NCBI GenBank assembly: GCA_007117525.1
Contig: SKGJ01000051.1
Coordinates: 1-10,767 of the forward strand
Reading direction: 5' to 3'
Origin: Alkalimonas sp.
GTDB taxonomy: Bacteria > Pseudomonadota > Gammaproteobacteria > Enterobacterales > Alteromonadaceae
DNA length: 10,767 bases
The position numbers and the translations under genes were made by a program. Positions 1 through 7,203 of the stretch are shown in pieces. Position 1 is the stretch's first letter, and the number at the start of each line of letters is the position of its first letter. Below the pieces are notes generated by a model. That model was not told where the DNA came from and did not search any database. It saw nothing but the letters and a program-made list of their open reading frames with translations.

Positions 1-123
1 GCGCAATTCGTTTCGTTACGCCGCTGTACCTTAAAAACAGAGGCTGAGATACAGCAGTGGTTACTGGATGCTGAAAACCAACTCAAACAAGCTCTGGCCG
101 AAGGGCCAGTAGTTTTAAGGTAG
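1..123 (+). CDS. brxC: BrxC/PglY ATPase, C-terminal end only
   Basis: Frame 1 is open from the window edge to a TAG at 121-123 and gives the last 40 residues of a protein that starts upstream. The peptide has the form '...TEAEIQQWLLDAENQLKQAL' followed by a short basic end. This resembles the C-terminal tail of BREX BrxC (the PglY-type P-loop ATPase of about 1200 residues), which ends in a helix of the kind 'T.A.I..YL..L...L...L..G..V.L'. The position directly upstream of the module leading into pglX also fits the brxA-brxB-brxC-pglX order of type 1 BREX. None of the ATPase motifs lies in the window, so the call rests on the tail and on synteny. The next gene starts 7 bases after the stop, which indicates the same transcript. 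Confidence 0.72.
   Translation, partial: AQFVSLRRCTLKTEAEIQQWLLDAENQLKQALAEGPVVLR
94..117 (+). terminator. Possible weak hairpin/attenuator at brxC end
   Basis: A perfect 6-bp GC-rich stem (CTGGCC at 94-99, GGCCAG at 104-109) closes a GAAG tetraloop and is followed by TAGTTTTA. It lies inside the last codons of brxC, directly before the first accessory ATPase gene. The stem is short and the T run is only four bases, so at best it is a leaky terminator or an RNA-stability element that could lower expression of the genes downstream. It may also be chance. Confidence 0.2.
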
Positions 124-130
124 GTATAGA

Positions 131-1468
131 ATGCTCACTCAGATCTCCTTTGAGAATTTTAAGAGCTACAAGGCAGCTACTTTGCCATTAGCTTCTATTA
201 CTTTTTTAATTGGTGCCAATGCATCAGGGAAAAGTAACGCACTCGAAGCCATTCGGCTGTTGAGTTGGTTAGCAAAAGGCAGTCGGTTGGACGACATTGA
301 AAAGGCTATTCAAGGTGGCGACAGCATTGTTCGTGGTTTGGCAAAAGATTTATTTCGTGACGAGCTCATTGCTTTCAAGCTTGGCTGTCACATCTCCAAT
401 GCACCTGACGGCTGGAGTGATTTTAGCATCGACATCAAACAGCTAGCCGAACAGCTGGTTGTTGAAGGGGAGAGTGTCACCAGCATTAACCAAACAGTGC
501 CTCTCTACAAAGTCGACAGCAAACCCAATCAGCATTCAGATGAGTTGAGTATTGCTTACAACAACTTTCTCAAGGGTAAAAACAAGCCTCATATTCCTTG
601 TTCTAATCGCCAGGCAATCTTTTATCAGCTGGAAACCCCTGGCCGATTTAATAAAAAAGACAAGAAATCACAAGAAGTCATTCCTGATGTAACCAAATCG
701 CTGCGAGAAACGTTAAAGGACATCGTCTTCCTAGACCCTCGCCCGGCACTGATGCGTTCATACGTCTATGCCAAAGACGATGACATCAAAGAAGATGGCA
801 GTAATCTTTCTGCTGTTTTGTACAGCGTGTGCCAACAAGGCGAAGCGGAAAAACTACAGCTACTCGATTTTATCCGCTCACTGCCCGAGCAGGACATTTC
901 AGACATACTGTTTATTGAGACCGAGCGTAAAGATGTCATGGTGCGCTTAGAAGAAAGCTTTGGCGCTAAAAAGCGAACAGTGGATGCCCCCTTATTGTCT
1001 GACGGAACTTTGCGAGTGCTGGCCATTGCCGCTACTTTGCTCACCGCCAAACAAGGTGCCTTGGTGATCATTGAAGAAATTGACAACGGTGTTCACCCTA
1101 GCCGGGCCAAATCCTTAGTCACGCAAATTCAAGCCTTGGCCAGTGAACGTCAGCTGCGAGTGTTGCTAACCTCACACAACCCAGCATTACTGGATGCCCT
1201 GCCGGATGAATCCCTGGCGGATGTGATTTGTTGTTACCGTGACCCGAAAGAGGGTGACAGCCGTTTGGTCAAACTGGGTGATTTAGAGCGCTATTCCGAA
1301 TTAGTCGCCCAAGGCCCGCTCGGCCAGTTAATGACGCAACGTGTACTGGAACGCTTCTTAAAAGATTACACCACCGCCGAACAGCGCCAACAGCAGTCCT
1401 TAAATTGGTTGGAGTCGTTAAAACAAAGTACGGTCAACCCAGAACACAACGGCGGTAATGAATCATGA
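131..1468 (+). CDS. AAA15/ABC-type ATPase, BREX accessory gene
   Basis: This 445-residue protein belongs to the SMC/OLD-like ABC ATPases (AAA15/AAA21 group). Seen directly: an N-terminal strand 'ISFENFKSYKAATLPL', Walker A GANASGKS at residues 28-35, an ABC signature-like LLSDGT at 288-293, a Walker B and D-loop IIEEIDNGVHP at 313-323 (Glu315-Glu316 in place of the usual Asp-Glu), and an H-switch LLTSHN at 345-350 with His349. The span from about 60 to 280 between the Walker A and signature motifs is unassigned. It has no nuclease domain of its own; the C-terminus is a Gln-rich helical tail. The stop overlaps the start of the PIN gene (ATGA), so the two are probably made together and act as ATPase plus effector. 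A TAAGG at 116-120 precedes the ATG by 10 bases. The 5' half is AT-rich compared with pglX. The role in phage defence is inferred from the locus; such ATPases usually sense a trigger or gate a partner nuclease. Confidence 0.85.
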   Translation: MLTQISFENFKSYKAATLPLASITFLIGANASGKSNALEAIRLLSWLAKGSRLDDIEKAIQGGDSIVRGLAKDLFRDELIAFKLGCHISNAPDGWSDFSIDIKQLAEQLVVEGESVTSINQTVPLYKVDSKPNQHSDELSIAYNNFLKGKNKPHIPCSNRQAIFYQLETPGRFNKKDKKSQEVIPDVTKSLRETLKDIVFLDPRPALMRSYVYAKDDDIKEDGSNLSAVLYSVCQQGEAEKLQLLDFIRSLPEQDISDILFIETERKDVMVRLEESFGAKKRTVDAPLLSDGTLRVLAIAATLLTAKQGALVIIEEIDNGVHPSRAKSLVTQIQALASERQLRVLLTSHNPALLDALPDESLADVICCYRDPKEGDSRLVKLGDLERYSELVAQGPLGQLMTQRVLERFLKDYTTAEQRQQQSLNWLESLKQSTVNPEHNGGNES

Positions 1469-1926
1469 CCGCTATTTGTTTGATTGATACCTCTATTTTT
1501 GTAGAAGTGCTAAATGTACCATCAAAAGCAAGTCGACATGACGCAACTGTGGAACAGCTTGGGCAAAAATTAACAAATCGAGAAGAGCTGTTCTTGCCCA
1601 TGGCCACTATTATTGAAACCGGTAATCACATTGGTCAAAACGGTGATGGCACTCTGCGCCGTCTGTGCGCAGAGCGCTTTGTTGAACAAGTGAATCAAGC
1701 CTTAGAGGGCAGCTCGCCTTTTAAACCCATCAGCTTTTTAAAGCCCGATGAATTAAAACAGTGGTTAGGTGAGTTTACCGACCATGCCATGCGTGGCAGT
1801 GGTCTGGGCGATTTATCTATCATTCATGATTGGCAGCGGCTATGTGCTCAGAACTCCAGCCGTCGAGTTTATATTTGGTCATTGGATGCTCATTTGGCCG
1901 GCCACGATCAAGCAGCAAGGATTTAA
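1465..1926 (+). CDS. PIN-domain putative ribonuclease
   Basis: This is a 153-residue, single-domain protein with the layout of a PIN nuclease. It has an N-terminal strand 'ICLIDTSIFVEV' with Asp8, a second acidic position Glu51 in 'ATIIETGNH', a third in 'GLGDLSIIHDW' (Asp116), and a fourth in 'YIWSLDAHL' (Asp141). These match the acidic quartet that binds metal in VapC-like and other PIN RNases, so the active site looks complete. No signal peptide or membrane segment is present. The ATG lies in an ATGA overlap with the ATPase upstream, with no clear Shine-Dalgarno site, which points to coupled translation. There is no VapB-like antitoxin gene beside it, so the ATPase is the likely partner or controller. 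Inferred role: an RNA- or DNA-cleaving effector switched on during infection. The substrate cannot be told from the sequence. Confidence 0.78.
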   Translation: MTAICLIDTSIFVEVLNVPSKASRHDATVEQLGQKLTNREELFLPMATIIETGNHIGQNGDGTLRRLCAERFVEQVNQALEGSSPFKPISFLKPDELKQWLGEFTDHAMRGSGLGDLSIIHDWQRLCAQNSSRRVYIWSLDAHLAGHDQAARI

Positions 1927-1929
1927 CCT

Positions 1930-4900
1930 ATGGCTTTAACGAATAACCACCTGCAACCATTGGATAAAAAACTGCGCAGTCAGCTGGAAAACACGGTTAA
2001 AAAAGCGCGCGACATTGCCGAAGAAGCGGCGCTGGCGGTATTGGAGCAATTGGGCGTAGGCGAAAAGGCTAAGCCTGCTTATCTTAATGACGCTCAGCAA
2101 AACCTGCGTGTGCGCCTGCGTGCCCATGCTCGTAGCCTAGGGGATGCTCGCAAAGCCGATGGCGAGCAAAACATCGACCGTCTGCAAGAAGAAGTCGCCT
2201 ACGAGCACTGGCACCGTATGTTGTTTGCCCGCTTTTTGGCGGAAAACAACCTGCTGATGTACCCCGACCCAGACGAGCCGGTAGCCATCAGCCTGGAAGA
2301 ATGTGAAGACCTGGCGGCCGATGAAGGCGCAGCCAATGGCTGGGAGCTGGCCGGACGTTATGCATCACTGATGCTACCGCAAATCTTCCGCATCGATTCA
2401 CCGGTGTTTGAGCTCAAGCTTGCGCCTAACCATCAGCTCGATTTAGAAAAACTGTTGATCAGCCTGCCTACCGAAGTCTTTACTGCATCGGATTCTTTAG
2501 GTTGGGTGTATCAATTCTGGCAAGCCAATAACAAAGAGCGCATCAATAAATCGGAAGTGAAAATCGGCGCGCGGGAATTACCGGCCGTCACCCAGCTGTT
2601 TACCGAACCCTATATGGTGAGTTTCCTGCTGGATAATTCCCTGGGTGCTTGGTGGGCAGCGCTGCGTTTAACGGAGGACGACCTTAAAAACGCAAGCAGC
2701 GAAGAAGAGCTGCGGCAAAAGGCCGCGATTGATGGCGTGCCGCTGGAGTATCTGCGGTTTGTACAGGGCGAAAATGGTACTTGGGAGCCAGCCTCCGGTA
2801 AGTTTGAAGCCTGGCCAGAACAATTAAACGAACTATCAACACTGGACCCCAGTTGTGGCTCCGGCCACTTTTTAGTTGCAGCATTCAATATGCTGGTGCC
2901 GTTGCGTATGGAGTTAGAGCAGCTAGGAGCCGAACAAGCGGTGGACGCAGTGCTGCGTGACAACATTCACGGACTAGAACTGGATCAGCGCTGTGTTGAG
3001 TTAGCCGCCTTTGCCGTGGCACTTAACGCTTGGAAATACCCTGATGCGGGCGGTTACCGCGTATTGCCAGAAATACAAGTAGCCTGTTCCGGTTTGGCGA
3101 TTAACGCAGCCAAAGACGAATGGAAGCAACTGGCCGCGCATATGGGCGGCAAACAAAACCTCAGCATCGCGATGGACTGGTTGCACGATAACTTTAAAGA
3201 TGCGCCGATACTGGGCAGCCTAATGAACCCCGCTAAAAGTAAAGCTGCAGGTTTGGTTAGCTGGCAAGAGCTCTCCGAAGCGCTGGATAAAGCCCTTTCA
3301 AATGAGAGCGCGCAAGAATCGCAATTCAACGAGCAACACCAAGCCGCCCATGAAAATGCCGTCGTCGCCCAAGGCATGGCTAAAGCCGCCAAATTGTTAG
3401 CCAGCCAATATCAATGGGTGATTACGAATGTGCCGTATTTGGCACGCGGCAAGCAGGAAGACAAACTGAGAGACTTTATTGAACACAATTACCCCGCCGG
3501 AAAAAACGATTTGGCTACGGCATTTTTAGACCGTTGCCTGGAATTTTGTGTGCAGGGCGGCACCAGCAGCATTGTGTTGCCGCAAAACTGGTTGTTTTTA
3601 ACCAGCTATAAAAAATTCCGTGAAAAATTACTGACGCAAGACACATGGCATTTGATTGCACGATTAGGTCCTCAGGCATTCCAAACTCCGATGTGGGATT
3701 TTAATGTCCAACTTATCACTATTAGCAATGGCAATAATGCCAGCGAATCGGGCGGGCTGTTTGGTGCTGCCGAACAAGACAATCTGATTCGTGGGGTGGA
3801 TGTATCCGAACCGCGTACGGCGGCGGAAAAAGCTGAACATTTGATTACAACAGAAGTGAAAAGTGTTGAACAGGCGAAGCAGTTGGAGAATCCGGATGCG
3901 AGGGTTACATTTGAGGAATCTCTTAATGAGCTGTTATTAGCCGATGTTGCTGATTATGGTAAAGGAAGTACCACAGGTGATGGTCCTAGATTCCTATTGA
4001 AGTTCTGGGAATATCAGGTTATCACTAATGAAAGAGTGTATTGGTTAAACTCGCCAAACGCTGGCGCGACTTGGTCTGGCAGGGAACAGGTTTGCAAGAC
4101 CCGATTAGATGATATCGAATTAAACTCTCAGCTCGGGTGCAGATTACACGGCCAAAATGTTTTTAGTCGTTCCGGTGTGGTCGTAAATAAAATGAAGAGG
4201 CTCGAACCATTTCTATACAGTGGAGAGGCTTTCGATGACAATATTTGCCCGATCTGCCCTGCGGATACCACTGTTATTCCAGCAATTTGGTCATACGTTG
4301 AGTCTGATGATTTTCATAATAATGTTAGGGCCGTAGATCAGGCATTAAAAGTCACTGCTGGGACAATTACAAAAGTCCCTATCGACCTCGAACACTGGAC
4401 TAAAGTCGCCGCCGAAAAATATCCTCACGGTCTCCCGCTGCCCTACACCAACGACCCAACCCAATGGATTTTCCACGGTCACCCCTGCGGTTCGGTGGTC
4501 TGGAACGAGGCAACCAAAAAAACCGATCACGGTACGCTACGCAGCGATGAATCCGTTTTGCATATCGCGGTGGCGCGCTTACTGGGCTACCGCTGGCCTG
4601 CTGAACTGGATGCCAAAATGGAACTGGCCAATGAGCAGCGCGAATGGGTGCAGCGTTGCGAGGCACTGCTGCCCTTGGCCGACGACGATGGCATTGTCTG
4701 TATTCCCGCCGTGCGCGGTGAAGCCTTGGCTTCGGATCGCTTAATCAATCTATTGGCTGCGGCTTATGGCGATGCTTGGACGCCAGCCACCCTTAACCAG
4801 CTGTTATCCTCTGTCGGCTATGCCGGTAAAACCTTGGATGCCTGGCTGCGCGATAAGTTCTTCGAACAACACGTCAAACTATTCCAAAACCGCCCGTTCA

Positions 4901-5427
4901 TTTGGCACATCTGGGATGGCCTGAATGATGGCTTTGCGGTTCTGATTAACTACCATAAGTTCGATCAAAAGCTGCTGGAAACTCTGATTTATACCTACCT
5001 AGGCGATTGGATCAAACGCCAGAAAGACGAAATTGCGGCGGGTGTCGATGGTGCTCAGGAGCGCCTCGCCGCCGCCGAAGCGCTGCGCAAACGGCTGATT
5101 AAAATTTTAGAGGGCGAAGCGCCGCTGGATATCTTCGTGCGCTGGAAGCCGCTAGAGCAACAACCCATCGGCTGGAACCCGGATTTGAACGACGGCGTGC
5201 GCCTGAATATCCGCCCGTTCATTTTGGTGGATGATGTGAAAGTAAAAGGCGCCGGTGTGCTGCGCAACAAAATCACCAGCATCAAATGGACCAAAGATCG
5301 CGGCGCCGATGTCGAAAGCGCCCCCTGGTATCACCTCGGCCCGCAGTACGGCGGCAAAGAAAGCGATCGCATTAACGAACATCATTTGAGCCTCGCTGAG
5401 AAAAAGGCGGCGCGGGAGAAAACTTAG
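1930..5427 (+). CDS. pglX: BREX-1 adenine-specific DNA methyltransferase PglX
   Basis: At 1165 residues this is close to the usual full length for PglX. It transfers a methyl group from S-adenosylmethionine to the N6 of adenine in the BREX recognition site, marking host DNA, and it is needed for both modification and exclusion. Visible motifs: a helical N-terminal region (about 1-300), SAM-binding motif I DPSCGSGHF at 306-314, the GLELD acidic-loop motif at 348-352, and catalytic motif IV NVPY at 500-503 (a variant of the N6-adenine NPPY that is common in PglX). The C-terminal half should hold target recognition. Residues about 638-817 are encoded by DNA of about 43% GC, against about 50-65% on either side, which suggests a replaced specificity segment. 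The start follows the PIN stop by 3 bases, with AAGG at 1917-1920. It ends in a charged tail, and the next gene begins after 1 base. The recognition site cannot be predicted from the protein by eye. Confidence 0.96.
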   Translation: MALTNNHLQPLDKKLRSQLENTVKKARDIAEEAALAVLEQLGVGEKAKPAYLNDAQQNLRVRLRAHARSLGDARKADGEQNIDRLQEEVAYEHWHRMLFARFLAENNLLMYPDPDEPVAISLEECEDLAADEGAANGWELAGRYASLMLPQIFRIDSPVFELKLAPNHQLDLEKLLISLPTEVFTASDSLGWVYQFWQANNKERINKSEVKIGARELPAVTQLFTEPYMVSFLLDNSLGAWWAALRLTEDDLKNASSEEELRQKAAIDGVPLEYLRFVQGENGTWEPASGKFEAWPEQLNELSTLDPSCGSGHFLVAAFNMLVPLRMELEQLGAEQAVDAVLRDNIHGLELDQRCVELAAFAVALNAWKYPDAGGYRVLPEIQVACSGLAINAAKDEWKQLAAHMGGKQNLSIAMDWLHDNFKDAPILGSLMNPAKSKAAGLVSWQELSEALDKALSNESAQESQFNEQHQAAHENAVVAQGMAKAAKLLASQYQWVITNVPYLARGKQEDKLRDFIEHNYPAGKNDLATAFLDRCLEFCVQGGTSSIVLPQNWLFLTSYKKFREKLLTQDTWHLIARLGPQAFQTPMWDFNVQLITISNGNNASESGGLFGAAEQDNLIRGVDVSEPRTAAEKAEHLITTEVKSVEQAKQLENPDARVTFEESLNELLLADVADYGKGSTTGDGPRFLLKFWEYQVITNERVYWLNSPNAGATWSGREQVCKTRLDDIELNSQLGCRLHGQNVFSRSGVVVNKMKRLEPFLYSGEAFDDNICPICPADTTVIPAIWSYVESDDFHNNVRAVDQALKVTAGTITKVPIDLEHWTKVAAEKYPHGLPLPYTNDPTQWIFHGHPCGSVVWNEATKKTDHGTLRSDESVLHIAVARLLGYRWPAELDAKMELANEQREWVQRCEALLPLADDDGIVCIPAVRGEALASDRLINLLAAAYGDAWTPATLNQLLSSVGYAGKTLDAWLRDKFFEQHVKLFQNRPFIWHIWDGLNDGFAVLINYHKFDQKLLETLIYTYLGDWIKRQKDEIAAGVDGAQERLAAAEALRKRLIKILEGEAPLDIFVRWKPLEQQPIGWNPDLNDGVRLNIRPFILVDDVKVKGAGVLRNKITSIKWTKDRGADVESAPWYHLGPQYGGKESDRINEHHLSLAEKKAAREKT

Positions 5428-5428
5428 T

Positions 5429-6532
5429 ATGGGTTCAATTGATAAGCTTTCTATTTCAGGGTTCAAGTCAATTAAGAAGCTGGATCAGCTTCAATTGCAC
5501 AGTCTCAATGTGCTGATTGGCGCAAACGGCGTAGGTAAGAGTAATTTTGTTTCTTACTTTCGGATGTTAAATGAGCTTGTTGAAGGCCGCCTTCAGGTAT
5601 GGGCATCAAAGCAAGGCGGCGCTGATCGTATCGTTACGTTTGGAATTAAAGAAACAAATAAAATTGAGTCATCAATTCGATTTGCATCGAATGGCTACGA
5701 TATAACATTGGAGCCAACGGCTGATGATGGCTTCACCTTTTCTAGAGAGATGCTGTATTTCAATGGCCCCTATTACGGTGTAACACAGCCCAACCTAGGG
5801 AGCGGACAAAATGAGTCTCGATTGAAGAAGGAAATGAACGGGGGCATCTCTAAAAAGATTGCCACTTATTGCTACGAGGCCATTTCGCAGTGGAAGGTAT
5901 TTCATTTTCACGATACCAGCGAAACTGCTGGCGTAAAACGCTTAGGTGCCTTGCACGACAACGCTTATCTCAGGCCTGATGCCTCCAACCTTGCTGCTTT
6001 TCTATATTCGCTGAAAGAAAGCGAAAGTAAAGCCTATGAGCAGATTGTTAAAACGGTACGGTTAGCTATTCCGTTTTTTGATGACTTTGTATTAAAGCCC
6101 CAGAAGTTGCCGACGGAAGAAGAGCAAATCAGGCTGCTGTGGAAGCAAAAAGACAGCGACTATTCGCTATGGCCAAGCCAGCTGTCCGATGGCTCGATTC
6201 GATTTATCTGTTTGGTGACAGCTTTGCTTCAACCCAAACCCCCATCAACCATCATTATTGATGAGCCAGAGTTGGGCTTGCATCCATTTGCCATTGCGTT
6301 ACTCGCAGGTTTATTACGTTCAGCCTCTAAGCGCATGCAAGTGATCGTGTCTACCCAATCCGCTCCGCTGGTGGATGAGTTTTCTATCGATGATTTAATT
6401 GTGGTGGAGCGGGAACAAGGCGCGACAGTTTTCAAACGGCTCAACGAGGAAGACTTCACCAACTGGCTGGATGACTACACCGTGAGTGAGCTTTGGCAGA
6501 AGAATATTCTGGGTGGGAGACCATCCCGATGA
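5429..6532 (+). CDS. ABC-type ATPase paired with DUF4276 protein
   Basis: This 367-residue ATPase is of the AAA21/SMC-like type, distinct from the one at 131-1468. Motifs: N-terminal 'KLSISGFKSIKKL', Walker A GANGVGKS at residues 31-38, signature-like QLSDGS at 251-256, Walker B IIIDEPELGLHP at 275-286 with Asp278-Glu279, and a switch segment VIVSTQS at 305-311 where Gln310 takes the place of the His seen in many ABC ATPases. STQS at this position is common in the subfamily. The ATG comes 1 base after the pglX stop, with GGAG at 5415-5418. Its TGA overlaps the next ATG. The first half is AT-rich (32-38% GC in two 60-base lines sampled), unlike the end of pglX, which suggests the pair was added to the operon as a unit. 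Likely job: ATP-dependent sensing or control of the DUF4276 partner. Its part in defence is inferred from context. Confidence 0.87.
   Translation: MGSIDKLSISGFKSIKKLDQLQLHSLNVLIGANGVGKSNFVSYFRMLNELVEGRLQVWASKQGGADRIVTFGIKETNKIESSIRFASNGYDITLEPTADDGFTFSREMLYFNGPYYGVTQPNLGSGQNESRLKKEMNGGISKKIATYCYEAISQWKVFHFHDTSETAGVKRLGALHDNAYLRPDASNLAAFLYSLKESESKAYEQIVKTVRLAIPFFDDFVLKPQKLPTEEEQIRLLWKQKDSDYSLWPSQLSDGSIRFICLVTALLQPKPPSTIIIDEPELGLHPFAIALLAGLLRSASKRMQVIVSTQSAPLVDEFSIDDLIVVEREQGATVFKRLNEEDFTNWLDDYTVSELWQKNILGGRPSR
6515..6519 (+). promoter_or_regulatory. Ribosome binding site fixing the DUF4276 start
   Basis: GGGAG lies 9 bases before the ATG at 6529. The reading frame is also open from a TTG at 6493, but that would overlap the ATPase gene by 40 bases and has no such site before it. 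The ATG at 6529 also forms the ATGA overlap typical of this operon. Confidence 0.7.
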
Positions 6533-7203
6533 TTCGAGTGCATGTAATTTGTGAAGGGCAAACGGAAGAAATGTTCGTTAACGAGGTGATGGCGGACATT
6601 TTTACACCACAAGGCATTTATTTGTTTCCTTCTTTAGTAGGAAAGCCAGGCCACAAAGGCGGCAATTTTAAATTTCAACGCGTGTTGCACGATGTGAAAA
6701 GCCGTCTGCTCGATGATACAGAGGCCTATTGCACCACATTCTTCGATTTTTATGGTTTACCCGAAGATTTTCCGGGTAAAGTGGAAGCGCTGGCCTTGCC
6801 GAATATTGAGGATAAGCGACGCCGGGTGGAAGAAAAGCTTGTTGAACAATTGACGGCTCATATCGGCGAAGACGCGATGCGCCGGTTTATCCCCTATGTG
6901 CAAATGTATGAGTTCGAAGGACTACTGTTCAGTAAACCCGATTCTATTGCCTCGGAAATAGGAGAAGCTGGTTTAACGGCCCAGTTTGAGCGCATTCGCA
7001 ATGCATTCGACTCTCCAGAACACGTAAACAACAGTAGCGCAACTGCGCCGAGCAAACGCATCAAGGCGTTGTTTGATCAATATGACAAAGTAATTCATGG
7101 CTCTTTAGTCGCGTTAGATATTGGAATCACCACAATGCGCGAAGAATGCCATTTATTTAATGATTGGGTCGGGCAACTTTTGGCATTGGAGATGGCTGCA
7201 TGA
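6529..7203 (+). CDS. DUF4276 protein, putative Toprim-like effector
   Basis: This 224-residue protein starts with 'IRVHVICEGQTEEMF'. The E9-G10-x-T12-E13 pattern after a beta strand is typical of DUF4276 and resembles the first acidic motif of Toprim/OLD nucleases. A second acidic site is in 'TTFFDFYGLP' (Asp73), and the family hallmark 'VQMYEFEGLLFS' follows at 124-135 (Gln125, Glu128, Glu130). It has no membrane segment. It is coupled to the ATPase upstream by ATGA and to pglZ downstream by a second ATGA, so it is firmly part of the BREX transcript. By analogy with PARIS, where an ABC ATPase holds the Toprim protein AriB (DUF4435), it may be a nuclease released or activated on infection. 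That is inference: nuclease activity of DUF4276 is not shown by the sequence alone. The start at 6529 is preferred over the upstream TTG. Confidence 0.85.
   Translation: MIRVHVICEGQTEEMFVNEVMADIFTPQGIYLFPSLVGKPGHKGGNFKFQRVLHDVKSRLLDDTEAYCTTFFDFYGLPEDFPGKVEALALPNIEDKRRRVEEKLVEQLTAHIGEDAMRRFIPYVQMYEFEGLLFSKPDSIASEIGEAGLTAQFERIRNAFDSPEHVNNSSATAPSKRIKALFDQYDKVIHGSLVALDIGITTMREECHLFNDWVGQLLALEMAA
7188..7191 (+). promoter_or_regulatory. Ribosome binding site fixing the pglZ start
   Basis: GGAG lies 8 bases before the ATG at 7200. The frame extends 12 codons further upstream to 7164, but the ATG at 7200 has this site and the ATGA overlap with the DUF4276 stop, so it is the better start. Confidence 0.7.

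Noticed and set aside
768..950. 60-codon + strand frame starting like a lipoprotein (KKMAVIFLLFCTACANK)
   Set aside because: The hydrophobic start and Cys look like a small lipoprotein, but it is out of frame inside the ATPase gene at 131-1468, which has strong motifs on either side of it. Most likely chance.
1465..1926. Reading the PIN gene as the toxin of a VapBC pair
   Set aside because: No small antitoxin gene is next to it: the upstream neighbour is a 445-residue ATPase and the downstream one is pglX.
6493..6528. Longer DUF4276 form starting at TTG 6493
   Set aside because: It would overlap the ATPase gene by 40 bases and lacks a ribosome site; the ATG at 6529 has GGGAG and the ATGA overlap, and begins right at the conserved strand.
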